This document shows positions 12,901-23,530 of a DNA stretch of 64,000 nucleotides, one piece after another; position 1 is the stretch's first letter; each line of letters starts with the position of its first letter. The notes under the pieces are model-generated. The model did not search any database, was not told the origin of the DNA, and worked only from the letters and a program-made list of their open reading frames with translations. The DNA comes from Carex sylvatica (taxonomy: Eukaryota > Streptophyta > Magnoliopsida > Poales > Cyperaceae). The stretch spans positions 95,041 to 159,040 of the forward strand of contig CAXKVR010000284.1 in NCBI GenBank assembly GCA_964058845.1. The letters are read 5' to 3'. A program made the position numbers and the translations under genes.

Positions 12901-15900
12901 TTCCTTCTATCATTAATTAACAGACTATATTTACAGATAACAGAATAACCAAGTGGCAGCTTCAACACATTTTGCAACTTAAAAGCTAGTATATTATCAG
13001 ATATGGTCCATATCCGATAAGGTATATAACTGGTATTTATGTATCTAGCCTTTCTTGATTTTTTTCTTGTTCTGGTGAAATTATCTAGACTTTCAGAGGG
13101 CATGTGGTGTTTTGTTTCATTTTTCATTTTTCATAGATGCAGTACCGAATATCTGCCTGAAAGAAATATCAAGTACTATGAGATAATGATATATATCTGA
13201 TATTATACAATAATACTTACGGAGAGTTGCCGCTATACCAGTTCCAATCGCTAAATAGACAAAGTTCAACACAACCTGCAAAATAAATTATTAATATCAG
13301 TCTCAACCAAAGATATTCCTCGTCCATAACAGAATAAAACTAGCTTTTAATTTTTTTTTATGTACTTTCTTTTTAGAATTCGGAAGGTGAAGGTCTATCC
13401 TACCAACCAATTAACTTTAATTAATTGTCCATAAAGGCTGGTTCTTTTTTTCTTTTTTATGTACTCACATTAACAGCTGTATGAGATATGTTTATGCATG
13501 TGACTTGGGTCAAATTCGTCGGATAAAAGATTCATATGCGCATAATTAATTATGTTTGAAAAGATTCTCCAGAATAAAGCAGGTTGACAACTTGACATTT
13601 TAAAATTAAATATTAAAAAGTAAACATCTTTACCTTTCACAGCTCCAAGGACGGTTAAGAAAACAATAAAAAAAAAAAGGTGCTTGTATTAGCAGATATG
13701 GTAGGGGTGTAAACGATCGGATACGGATTGGATAGTGGTCTTACCGTATTCGTATCCGTTATAATTTTTCAGATACGGATACGGATACAGATATTCTCGG
13801 ATACGGATACGGATCGGATATCGGACAGATACGGATATTTTTCATAATTAGCTTGTTAGTTACAAAACATCTTTTATATTATTAAAATATTTTATGTCAT
13901 AGTATTATATTGTTCATCAAAATATATATCTATATGCAATTTAATAAATTATTCGTACAATATACAATTTAATAAATCAATTTAAGAACATATATCACAT
14001 TTGTTGTGGCTTAAAGTGTAAACGGTCGGATATGGATAGTAAAATGCCTTATCGTATCCGCATCCGTTATAATTTTTCGGATACGGATACAGATACGAAT
14101 AGTCTCGGATACAGATACGGATCAGATAATTTAAGTACTTTTCTGGATTCGGATTCGGACGAAATCGGATATTATCCGATCCGTTTACACACCTAAGATA
14201 TGGCAATAATAAGTAGGTCATGTGGTTGCTCATGAGTCATGAAGAATATCTTTAGAAGATTGATGACGTATCTATAATATCTTTAGAGATTGAAGAATAT
14301 TTTGTTTACTTTATCAATTTATTTTATATTGTATTTAGGAATGCAAGTATAGTATGAAATACAGAGAAATATGGAAAGATATAACTAATTGTATTTGGTG
14401 CTAGAGGCTATTTATCCCTCTTGACCTGCTGTAAGAGAAGTATGCCAGTAGAGTAGACGAAATACACAAATTGTAAGAATTATTCTGACGAAATAATATT
14501 GGGTGGAAAGGGAGTTTTTTTAGAGTCTTGCATTTCTATGTTATACAGCTTGGAATAAAAAATAAAAAATTATCAGAATTTCCTGTGGTTTATTCTTTGT
14601 AGATATCTGTGTACCTGATCTTCAAGTTTACGCACTACAAGCCCATTATATCAGAATGAGGCTGGATTAACTGCATCAGATTTTCTGATACAGTTGCAAG
14701 TCACCGCAATCCCAACGGAGTTCTAAACCAGACAACTTCAATTTTTGTGGGGTCTACTCATCAATGATTCAAACCATAACCTGCTCCAGCGAATCATGAA
14801 ACAGAGATTTGGGACACACAAGACCTGCCACGCCATTAATTCGCATCCTCTGAGATATCTCATATTTTGAGTGATTTTTTTGAAAATCTCAACCGTTCAA
14901 ATACGTTCTCAAAGCTCAAATAATACTGGCCCCTACGCTATCCTCGAATAGGCACTGGACACGTCGGTCACGTAAAATATGAGATATCTCAGAAGATACG
15001 TGTTGAAACTTTATTGTTACACTAATATAATTCAATCACATAAACAGTTCAATTCAATATGTCAACTATTGATCTACCTATGCCAAAATGGTCATCATGC
15101 AAAATTCATCAATTCTTAGGGAGCAGACGCAATACCTGATTTCATTAGTGTGTTTGCGTTAAGCTTCTCTCAAAAGCAGTTGATGAACTTGTGTGAGACA
15201 GCGGCAAGAAAACCTTCGTACCGATATAGAGGTTGAAGCGTCGACGGCCCTTGTGATAGGATGAAGCCTTCCAAAGCTACAAGACTGCCCTTGTGAGATC
15301 GTGTTCACAATTCCTTCATGATCTCACCTCTCTATTCTTTAATGGGGAGAAGTATAGAAGGCCACAGAATTGACTAGATAACAGCTAGAAAATTCTGCAA
15401 CTTTTCGTATATCCTTGTGCTTTGGGGACCAACCTATTTATAGAGATGAGGAGTAGGCATATTGCCAAACCCTAACCCTAAACTGATTTTTTGGCCACAT
15501 GTCAACTTTAAAAAATGTGCATCAAAAAATGTGCAACTGCATCAAAATCCATGCAGCAGCTAGAGAATCGGTTTTCCTTAATTGCAAATTTCAGAATCAA
15601 CTCATCAATGATTTGATCTTTGTCTAAATTGTTCTACACATTTGTGGACCACATCCTAATGAATATATTGATTGTCTATTTTCTTATTTGATCACTTTAA
15701 TTGACAACCATATATGACAGTAAATAATGCATAATTAGATTACATATATGCTCAATGTTGGCATTAAATCCAACGAGGTTGGTAATAAATCCAACAATCT
15801 CCCACTTGAGCAATATGTTATGACTTTTTAATTATGCATTGTGTTTCTTATGTGCGCACATTTTTTTATTGTCTTCCTTATATATTCCCAAACCAATTCG

Positions 15901-18900
15901 GTCCATCAACTATATCAGCAAAGGACTAAAGTGGCATTCGTCGCATTTATTCGCAACTAAATTCTCAATAATCACATCACTAATACAGCTGAATGACATG
16001 AATCACGATGTGGATGTGTAGCATAGAAATTACATGCAATTGTGATCTTATATGCCTATTTCTAACTTGGTCTCCTACTTAAATCTTGAAACTGAATTTC
16101 ATAAATTAACTTAATTAGAGGTCAAACATAAACGAGAAACAAAATGTCAAAACTTCATAATATATATAACACTTGTTACATGTCACAAGTTACATATTCA
16201 AAATTGCAATGAAAAATAGAATATTAAATTATAAATTATAGACTCCCACTAAAACTAAATATCCTCAATAGAGATTACACCCATATGAGCAACATGCTCT
16301 ACAAATTTAGCCGGTGTCAATCCTTTAGTAAGAGGATCTGCTAACATAGAGTCTGTTCCTATATGTTCTATTTTCAATTCACCATTATGTACTCTTTCCT
16401 TTACAACTAAGAACTTGATGTCGATGTACTTGGACTTCGACGAACTTCGATTGTTATTTGCGTACAGCACTGCCGAATTATTGTCACAGAACAATTGTAG
16501 TGGTCTCTCAATAGAATCTTCCACTCGAAGTCTAGTGACAAAATTTGGCAGCCAAACACCATGATTTGATGCCTCATAGCATGCCACAAATTTTGCCGCC
16601 ATGGTCGAAGATGCAACAAAGGATTGTTTTGCACTCTTCCATGAAACAGCTCCTCCGGCTAACATGTAAATGTAGCCGGATGTCGATTTCATGCTATCCT
16701 AACATCCTCCAAAATCAGAGTCGGTATAGCCAATGACCTCTAGCTTCTTCGATTTCCGATACATGAGTATATGGTCTTTTGTTCGCTTCAGGTACCTCAA
16801 GAGGCGTTGGTTTAGACTGAACTTGTCTCCCTTTGCCACAGGAGTATCTCCTAGTTTATAGTCATGCATGACATATCTTTCCAAAACCTTATCGATATAA
16901 TTCCTTTGAGATAATCCTAATATACCTTGGGTTCTATTCCTCAGTATTTCTATCCCTAGGACAAATGATGCATCACTAAGATCTTTCATCTCAAAATGCT
17001 TCATCAGAAAGTTCTTAGTTTGTTGCAACATACTTATATCATTACTCGCAAGCAAAATGTCATCGACATATAAAACCAGAAATACAAATTTACTCCCACA
17101 GAACTTGAGATATATACACTCATCCACAATGTTAGACTCGAATCCAAATGTGACAATCACATTGTGAAATTTATAATACCACTGATGAGACACCTGTTTT
17201 AGCCCATAGATGAATTTTTTTTTTTAGTTTGCATACCATAGACTTTGCATCTCCTGATACATAGTTTTCTGGTTGCACCATATAAATTGTTTCTTCAATA
17301 TTAACATTAAGAAACGCAGTTTTAACATCTATCTGATGAAGCTCCAAATTAAAATGATTAATCAATGCCAATTTGATCTTTAAAGAGACTTCCAAAAATA
17401 GAGTATTGATGATTCAAATAACATATCAATCGATATGCCTTCCTTTAGGCCGACAATATTGATTATATGTAAACATAATAATCATCAGTATACTCTATGT
17501 ACACATAATTTTAACAATCATTAACCTTCCTTTGGGCCGGTTAATACTTGCATTCATTAAATAAAATCAAATAGAAAGTCTCTTAAATCTTTAGTGACAA
17601 GACGAGCTTTATATTTCTTTATTGGCAGTTCTAAATTTTCTTAAGGGTTTCCAGTATTGTCTGAAACAATCTGGCCTACACCCGTCTCTGGATCTTGTTG
17701 AGTTTGAGTTTCAATAATGATTTTGTCCATAATGGTGTTTTGAGTAAAGCTCGGATCTATATCCATAAAACTTGCAACACCTAATGGAATATTTGCATAT
17801 TTGTTTTTGAAATCAATTATTTTCTCACCCCCCACAAACTCAACATCCTCGAAACATTTTGCATTTTCCGTCTCAAATACATTATGTTCTGTAGGATTAT
17901 AAAATTTATAACTCCTTGAGCGCTCGGCATACCCAATAAAATAACAACTAACTATCATTTCATCCAGTTTTTTTTCGACAGGTTTGTAAGACATTGCCTT
18001 AGCTGGACATCCCCATACTCACAATTTAGTCTTAATTTAGCAAATTTAAATTATAAATTATTAATTATAGTAAAGGCCATAATGCTCAAAAAATATTTGA
18101 TGATTTTTCCTTATTGTCACAACGCATCCGAATTTCACAACCAGGTAAGTTCCCAGGTAAGTCAGGGATCACTAGGATTCGCTTCAAATTCCGACTTGCC
18201 TAGACAGAACTTGCCTTGACATTGTTACGTTCATAGTGTTGCAATTTGTCTTAATAAATCACCATATATTTTATGAGTCTTAATATCATCATAAAACCAA
18301 AGTATCGGATTCCATTAAGCGGCTACCTTTGGGTAACGGATCAATTTCTTATGATACTTTGGTGCAATAATAAAGTACTGATAACCTAGAACATACCGAA
18401 CAACATGCCTTCCTTTGGGCCGACAATGTTGACATATGTGTAAATTTTTTTGATCATCACTATACTTTATTATCACTCACTTGCACAAATAATTTTTGTA
18501 ATCATTACCTTCCTTTGGGCCGATAATGATTACATCCATTAATTGCACCTTAACTTCCTTCATAAAATGCATTTGATTAACCTCATCAAAAGAGGTACCT
18601 TTGGGTACAATTAGGAATCAATTAATTCAAATTCAAATTACATATCCCTTTGCCTTTAAAAGAATGATAATTTATACCCTAATTATATAATCTAAATGTG
18701 CAGTCAAACTAACGCAAAAGAAAATTTTAATTGCTTCACAATAATTTGTAGTTTTTAAAATTTGGCTTTACCATAATCAAATTATTGCATACTCTGTTGT
18801 GGTCTAAAAAATAGCAGCAGAATACTTAAAAAAAAATTTGTTTAACAAAATCACTTTACTATGTTATAATCAAAATAGAAATTTCAACAGAATTTGATCC

Positions 18901-20717
18901 GAATATAATTCCAAAACTTTGATAATAAGCATTGAGCATATAATCCAGCCGAATCAATAAATTCAGAATATGCATATATAGTAATCAACAAATCAGAATA
19001 TCCAGCCGAAGCAAATAAATTAATAAATCCATAATTATTGCATATTCTGATTTAGTAATAAAATTACCCAAATTATTGATTATAACATAGTAAAGTATTT
19101 TTTTTTTTTTATTGCTCGGATAGCATAGTAATAAAAATAAACAATTTCAAAGCAATTGAAAAATCAACAATCAATTATTTATTCTTTAGATCAATTCTAA
19201 ACAAATAATCCAAATTGGCATAGGAGTGACTCTGATACCATTTGTTGGAACTTTATTGTTACACTAAAACAATTCAACCACATAAACAGTTCAATTCAAT
19301 ATGCCACTATTGATCTACCTATGCCAAAATGGTCATCATGCAAAATTCATCAATTCTTAGGGAGCAGACGCAATACCTGATTCCATTAGTGTATTTGCGT
19401 TAAGCTTCTCTCAAAAGCAGTTGATGAACTTGTGTGAGACAGCGGCCAGAAAACCTTCGTACCGATGTAGAGGTTGAAGCGTCGACGGCCTCCTTAGTGA
19501 TAGGATGAAGCCTTCCAAAGCTACAAGACTGTCCTTGTGAGATCGTGTTCACAATTCCTTCATGATCTCATCTCTCTATTCTTTAATGGGGAGAAGTAGA
19601 GAAGGCCACAGAATTAACTAGATGACAGCTACAAAATTATGCAACTTTTCGTATATCCTTGTGCTTTGGGGACCAACCTATTTATAGAGATGAGGAGTAG
19701 GCATATTGCCAAACCCTAACCCTAAACTGATTTTCTGGCCACATGTCAACTTTAATAAACGTGCATCAAAAAATGTGCAACTGCATCAAAATCCGTGCAA
19801 CAGCTAGAGAATCGGTTTTCCTTAATTGCAAATTTCAGAATCAGTCCATCAATGATTTGATCTTTGTCTAAATTGTTCTACACATTTGTGGACCACATCC
19901 TAATAAATATATTGATTGTCTATTTTCTTATTTGATCATTTTAATTGACAATTATATATGACAGTAAACAATGCATAATTAGATTACATATATGCTCAAT
20001 GTTAACATTAAATCCAACGAGATTGGTAATAAATCCAACAATACGCACTCTTGTCTATCTACTTCTCTAGGAAAAAGTTGACAGCATCAACATGGTCCCA
20101 CGTGGAGTCATTAATGCATATATAGTCATGTGGGTCATCCAAAGAAGAAAACGGATTCCACCATGTACAAAAGATGCATGGATTCGGTGGATTCAGGTAC
20201 ACCAGCTTCATTTCCTATCCGGATAGCATCCGGGTATCCGAACCATTTACAGCTCCTAAACCGTATCTGTATTAGAATCTGGAAATATTCTGCATAATTA
20301 AAAAATATCAGGATCCAAGTCCGTTTATCGGTTTATCCGTATATCCGGTATGGTCGAGCCCTGCTTGCCTGTGGAGTGTGTATCCTCTGATATATCTCAA
20401 CTTCTGTGTGACCGACGAGTACAGTGCCTATTTGGACATAGCATAGGGGGCTTATTTTGTGCTTTGATATTCGTTCATAACGTATTCGGTTGAAATTTTC
20501 TAATAAAACCACTCAAAGTTTGAGATATCTCAGAGGATGCGAATTCCCTGTTGTAGCGCATGTTGGGTAGCATGAGGTGTGTTGTTGATTAAGAATAATA
20601 AAATGCTTCACAAAAAGTATTTATATATATATTACTAAAAAGGCTTCATCTAAGCATTTCTATCTTAACATGAGATTTTCACAGGTTTGGATGAAATGTT
20701 TGTGACACAATTATATG

Positions 20718-20781
<64 letters not shown>

Positions 20782-21770
20782 TGCTACTGCTACTGCTACT
20801 GCTGCTACTGCTACTATTACTATTACTATTACTACTACTATTATTGTCACAGTCTGATGATTGATTGTGTTTTTGTATGTCAAAAAAATTAGAATATCAT
20901 GCTAATTTTTATGCAATTACAAACATGACAAAAGCCTTGTATAAGAGAAGTCAAAGGGCAGAGTCGGAGGTAGGATAATTAGTATGGTGGTTCAAAAAAT
21001 TTGGACAAGACATAATTTTATAGTTATTTTAAAAGTATCTCAACTGTTCAAATATGTTCCTTGTATGATTTTTTGCACGAATTTCAAAGCAAAAATAATA
21101 TTGGTCCCTTGCGCTATCCCCGAATAGGCACCGGACATGCCAGTCACACAAAATATGAGATACCTCAGAGGATAGGTACTCCCGGCCATGGGGGTAGCGT
21201 CTCTCAGCACGGATTAAGGATGTAATTAACAAAAGTTACAGGGTTGCTTTGGTAAACTTTGGTCACTCAAGACCCGCTCTGTCTTCTTTCCAAAAGCAGC
21301 ACCACTTTTGTCAACTAGAGGCGCACGCGAAATCACAGAGCTCACATCTTCATCAATAGATACACGATATAGTTCTCTTAAATGATCGACATAACTAGAA
21401 CATCTTAGTAGCAAGATTAAGGATGTAAAATTCAACAGACGATTGCTAACTTAAAATAAGGATTGAATACGCACTGTTATTAAAAAAACGAAAAAGAAAA
21501 TAATCCAATAACGCAAGAGTCATAAAAGAAACATACCGAGTTGACTCGATTGAGAACGTCGCTCGAGATGGCGCCACCGAAGGCGTCGATCGTCTGGCCA
21601 AAAATGAAGGTCATCAAGGGCAGAGAGATGCCATTAGCCAGCGCTGTGATGGACCCCACCACCATCAGCAGCACGTCAAAGCAATCGGCGAACTGGAGCA
21701 TTTTGAATATGGACACCTTCCCCTCGGCTCCATTGCTCTCCTCCTTCTCCTCTGTATCCTTTCCTCCCAT
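916..21770 (-). CDS. ABC transporter B family member (full-size P-glycoprotein type)
   Basis: Full-size ABCB exporter of two transmembrane domains and two ATPase domains in the order TMD1-NBD1-linker-TMD2-NBD2. Family members sit in the plasma membrane and export auxin or other small molecules; the substrate cannot be read from sequence. Exons (descending): 21770-21537, 13275-13221, 12884-12709, 12295-12074, 11765-11527, 11141-10912, 10474-10179, 10035-9762, 9469-8854, 8746-8518, 8417-8151, 7761-7498, 1554-916. All junctions are GT-AG. The sum is 3,741 bases, giving 1,246 residues with no frame break. NBD1 has Walker [10 protein letters not shown] (393-401), LSGGQ (497-501), Walker B ILLLDE with the catalytic Glu at 522, and the H-loop His at 553. 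NBD2 has Walker A (1040-1048) and LSGGQ (1145-1149). It resembles the ABCB4/11/21 group in layout, but the subgroup is an inference. The first (8.3 kb) and last (5.9 kb) introns are swollen by retrotransposons. Confidence 0.95.
1776..2122 (+). repeat. 5' LTR of the copia element
   Basis: 347 bases from TATTGGCG to TTTACA, directly followed by the primer-binding site. The left end is TA rather than the canonical TG in both LTRs, so the change predates insertion. Confidence 0.92.
2123..2134 (+). other. tRNA-Met primer-binding site
   Basis: TGGTATCAGAGC directly abuts the 5' LTR. It is the usual plant copia site, complementary to the 3' end of initiator methionine tRNA, where minus-strand cDNA synthesis starts. 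Confidence 0.9.
2304..7017 (+). pseudogene. copia gag-pol polyprotein, disrupted
   Basis: The first open stretch (2304-4937, 877 residues) holds a gag domain, a CCHC zinc knuckle (about 371-384), the aspartic protease motif DSGA (about 443), the GAG-pre-integrase segment with the HRRLGHPS motif, and the integrase core with its D, D and E residues near 632, 695 and 732. The frame stops at 4935-4937, resumes at 4956, is lost through an apparent extra G near 5603, continues as reverse transcriptase with YVDD (6061-6072), meets stop codons at 6154-6156 and about 6193, and ends with RNase H (TDADW motif, ending at 7017). At least four lesions therefore make the copy non-functional. It is not a host gene. 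Confidence 0.92.
7016..7024 (+). other. polypurine tract of the copia element
   Basis: GAGGGGGAG directly precedes the 3' LTR and immediately follows the pol stop codon. This is the expected position for the plus-strand primer. Confidence 0.85.
7025..7362 (+). repeat. 3' LTR of the copia element
   Basis: 338 bases, matching the 5' LTR apart from the few changes noted for the element, and followed by the target duplication ATATC. Confidence 0.92.
13702..14195. mobile_element. hAT-type MITE in ABCB intron 1
   Basis: 494 bases bounded by TAGGGGTGTAAACG and CGTTTACACACCTA (one mismatch) and flanked by a perfect 8-bp target duplication AGATATGG (13694-13701 and 14196-14203). The 8-bp duplication and TAGGGGTG-type ends mark a hAT-derived non-autonomous element. 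The interior consists of degenerate GGATACGGATAC repeats on both arms. No transposase is present. Confidence 0.93.
14240..14547 (+). repeat. LTR relic of a copia family
   Basis: The segment near 14480-14547 (GACGAAATAATATTGGGTGG, then GGGAG and a TTATACA end) follows the same plan as the end of the 1776-2122 LTR but is diverged. The sequence after it (CCTGTGGTT, 14580 onward) resembles that element's leader. It looks like an old solo LTR or truncated 5' end. No target duplication was identified and the left boundary is approximate. Confidence 0.45.
14842..15000. mobile_element. foldback MITE with CATCCTCTGAGATATCTC ends
   Basis: Left end GCATCCTCTGAGATATCTCA pairs with right end TGAGATATCTCAGAAGATAC. 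The non-autonomous copia element begins at the next base and its target duplication ATACG is the last five bases of this MITE, so the MITE was in place first. Related copies lie at 20379-20541 and 21025-21180. Confidence 0.75.
15001..15796 (-). repeat. 3' LTR of the non-autonomous copia element
   Basis: 796 bases. It carries a TATAAATAG box on the minus strand at 15434-15442, shared with the other LTR. The purine tract AAGTGGGAGA (minus strand, about 15798-15807) directly precedes it in element orientation. Confidence 0.9.
16255..17994 (-). pseudogene. copia pol fragments (integrase tail, RT, RNase H)
   Basis: Minus-strand reading gives, in order: the integrase C-terminal part with the [16 protein letters not shown] motif (17994-17641), an RT piece with KARLVTK (about 17570-17640), an interruption of about 165 bases holding two hairpins (17397-17562), RT again with the DVKTAFLN motif (17395-17171), the YVDD-box segment (17193-16699), and RNase H with the [15 protein letters not shown] motif (16692-16255). 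Frame changes separate the pieces, so no intact protein is possible. Confidence 0.85.
17376..17602 (-). repeat. Two hairpin modules with a CCTTCCTTTRGGCC loop, within RT
   Basis: Module 1 has core CCTTCCTTTAGGCCGA at 17438-17453, inner stem ATCAAT/ATTGAT and an outer imperfect stem AGAGTATTGATGATT against AATCATCAGTATACTCT. Module 2 has core CCTTCCTTTGGGCCGG at 17525-17540 with stem ATTAACC/GGTTAAT (17520-17526 and 17539-17545). The outermost flanks TCTTTAAAGAGACTTCC and GAAAGTCTCTTAAATCT are also roughly inverted. The block splits the reverse transcriptase reading. Confidence 0.7.
18296..18630 (-). repeat. Four further hairpin modules with the CCTTTGGG loop
   Basis: Module 3: stem ACCAAAGTATC (18296-18306) with GATACTTTGGT (18353-18363) around core CTACCTTTGGGTAACG. 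Module 4: core CCTTCCTTTGGGCCGA at 18408-18423, inner stem CAACAT/ATGTTG and outer stem ATAATAAAGTA/TACTTTATTAT. Module 5: TGTAATCATTA (18497-18507) pairs perfectly with TAATGATTACA (18524-18534) around the same 16-base core. Module 6: GGTACCTTTGGGTAC near 18594-18608. Stems differ between modules while the loop stays almost constant. Confidence 0.7.
19228..19240 (-). other. tRNA-Met primer-binding site of the minus-strand copia element
   Basis: The minus strand reads TGGTATCAGAGTC two bases inside the 5' LTR (19243-20040), matching the initiator tRNA-Met site used by the plus-strand copia element in the same gene. Confidence 0.85.
19243..20040 (-). repeat. 5' LTR of the non-autonomous copia element
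   Basis: 798 bases, about 96% identical to 15001-15796, with a TATAAATAG box on the minus strand at 19678-19686. It is the LTR next to the primer-binding site and would drive transcription toward ABCB exon 2. Confidence 0.9.
20379..20541. mobile_element. foldback MITE, TATCCTCTGA end family
   Basis: Ends GTGTATCCTCTGATATATC and GAGATATCTCAGAGGATGCG are inverted relatives, and the family is the same as at 14842-15000. The upstream stretch 20200-20370 (CCGGATAGCATCCGG and similar) looks like a relic of a GGATAC-type hAT MITE. Confidence 0.6.
20716..20850. repeat. Trinucleotide microsatellite (TTA)n-(CTG/CTA)n
   Basis: About 20 TTA/ATT units are followed by CTACTG-type and ACTATT-type triplets. 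It lies within ABCB intron 1 and has no coding meaning. Confidence 0.9.
21025..21180. mobile_element. MITE relic of the CCTCTGAGATATCTC family
   Basis: Interior and right end (AAAATATGAGATACCTCAGAGGAT) match the copy at 14842-15000, including the shared CGAATAGGCACCGGAC interior. The left terminus has decayed. Confidence 0.55.
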
Positions 21771-21835
21771 TGTTTGTTATTCCGGATAGTGTGCGGTTGA
21801 GTTGATTCCACTTGAGAATCAGAGGTACGGAGGGG

Positions 21836-21843
21836 TTTATAAA
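21836..21843 (-). promoter_or_regulatory. Candidate TATA box of the ABCB gene
   Basis: The minus strand reads CCCTTTATAAACCCC, 66-73 bases upstream of the start codon at 21770. The spacing would put transcription start about 30-40 bases before the ATG. Predicted from sequence only. Confidence 0.45.
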
Positions 21844-22596
21844 GGGGTAACTAATTACATTTAATTATTGTTATTATATGTTAAGTGGATCTGTTGATTA
21901 CCTGGGCTAAGATACCTAATCGTGCGATAAGATGGAGAGAAGTCAACAGAGAAGATGGTCGTAAGCATGGGAGAGAATTTTTTTTTTAAATAAAATTAAT
22001 TTAAATGATTTTAACATAACAAACACAAAACAGTTGAATTTAAAAAAAAACAACTCCCCCCATCTCCTGCTTCGGTGGAGGGAGAAAGGTGGGTTTTAAC
22101 AACATTTTGTTTCTAGCACAAAGCAGTTAATTGTGTTTCTCTCTCCACCGAGACAGGAGATCAGTGGAGCTTTTAAATCCATCTGCTCTGTTTATTCCAT
22201 TCAAATCGCAAAAATTAGTTCTATTAAAAAAAAAATCATGGAGAAGTTCAATGTGTAATGAAGAAGATAAATAAGTTAACTAGATTTTATGACTCAAGAG
22301 TTAGAATCTGTATCCTCTGCGATGCATCCACCTCGGCTATCCGATCAGGATTCAGACCAATCCAATCTGAAATAGAATGCACGGAGTCCATTTAATATTT
22401 GTGTCAATATAGATTGGATTATCTGAATTCATTTTGCATTAACTTTATTTTATAGTTATGTAGACGATACATAGCGAGTAGCACTAGTATAAAAAACACA
22501 ACCATACACTGCATGTTATACACATTTGCTCAAAATTCTCTCTAAATCTGTGTCCAAATCAAGAAAATATTGTTTCGAAAATTTGCTCTAAAAAAT

Positions 22597-22699
22597 ATAG
22601 TCAAATTGTACATGGTTTAACTGTTTACAACTATGTATAAATGTACTCCAATATTCATACACCGTTGTAAACAGTAAAACTGTGTACAATTTGACCATA
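22597..22699. repeat. Foldback repeat
   Basis: TCAAATTGTACA and GTTTACAAC on the left pair with GTTGTAAAC and TGTACAATTTGA on the right, giving about 30-base imperfect arms around a loop of about 30 bases. It is probably a small MITE remnant. Confidence 0.6.
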
Positions 22700-23409
22700 T
22701 TGTATACAATTTTTAGTAATAAACCTTGTACGAATGTTGGAGGGTATTTTCGAAAGTTCTAGGACACATTTTCGGATGGGCACTCATCAATTTCATATGG
22801 TTTTATTGGATAATCCGTGTGTGATGAAAGAAATACATTTTATTTCATGTCATTGATATGTGTCTTTCTATTATAATGCATCGCTCTCCCTCACTTATTT
22901 TTCTAAGTCATTTTTGAAGCATTTCTTCTCTAAAAATTGTACACGGTCATTCTATGTCAAGTAATTCTAAAATAGAGGCGAGTAGCTTTTTGTGAATTTT
23001 TAAGAAACCGTGTATAAATCAATTTTTAACCCGTAATTAGTAGTGTTTTGTGTACTAGTGTCGGATTTCTTATAATAACTTATAGTTTGAATTCTGACCG
23101 TCCAATCATTTGATTCTATATTAATATATTGTCGAACTTCGTGAATTTTAATTTTAATCTAATTGATATGTATTCGGATAATTAAGGACGACCCTGAGTT
23201 AAAATCAACATTTAAGGTACTTTAAAGAATCCGGACCCGAAATGTTAGTGGGTACATAATTATTGGTCATTGGTATGCTAAAGAAAAAAAAAAACATTAA
23301 ACCAGCAGGCCCGTAATGCTAGTTGGTCCATGATTTATTGGTATTTTAAAGAAAATACATTGAATCAGACAGAGCCATCGGGAAGCAAATAGGTTAATAT
23401 ACATAACAG

Positions 23410-23530
23410 CGCTCGATTAATATAACCCCACCACCCAAATGTTTAGTAATATGATTAATATAACCCCACCACTCAATGTCTCAAATGGTTTAGTAATATA
23501 TATAACATCGGTCGATTAATATAACCCCAC
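23410..23530. repeat. Short tandem motif AATATAACCCCAC
   Basis: Three copies of GATTAATATAACCCCAC near 23413, 23453 and 23514 are separated by 40-60 bases that include TTTAGTAATAT. This looks like local duplication; no function is evident. Confidence 0.55.

Larger units (their letters stand above)
15001..20040 (-). mobile_element. Non-autonomous Ty1/copia element in ABCB intron 1
   Basis: LTRs of about 797 bases at both ends (TGTTGG...CCAACA), a primer-binding site and a purine tract are in the expected order on the minus strand, with a perfect 5-bp target duplication ATACG (14996-15000 and 20041-20045). The interior retains only pieces of integrase C-terminus, reverse transcriptase and RNase H; no gag, protease or integrase core was found. 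About 33 mismatches and two indels between the LTRs (about 4%, counted by eye) make it older than the element at 1776-7362. It lies in the same orientation as ABCB, so its LTR signals could act on ABCB transcripts (inference). Confidence 0.93.

Noticed and set aside
17376..18630. CRISPR-like array (repeated CCTTTGGGCC cores with variable flanks)
   Set aside because: Plant nuclear context inside a retrotransposon; spacing is irregular and the variable parts pair with each other as stems instead of acting as spacers.
20665..20883. Open frame with a poly-Ile run, minus strand
   Set aside because: Generated by the (TTA)n microsatellite inside ABCB intron 1.
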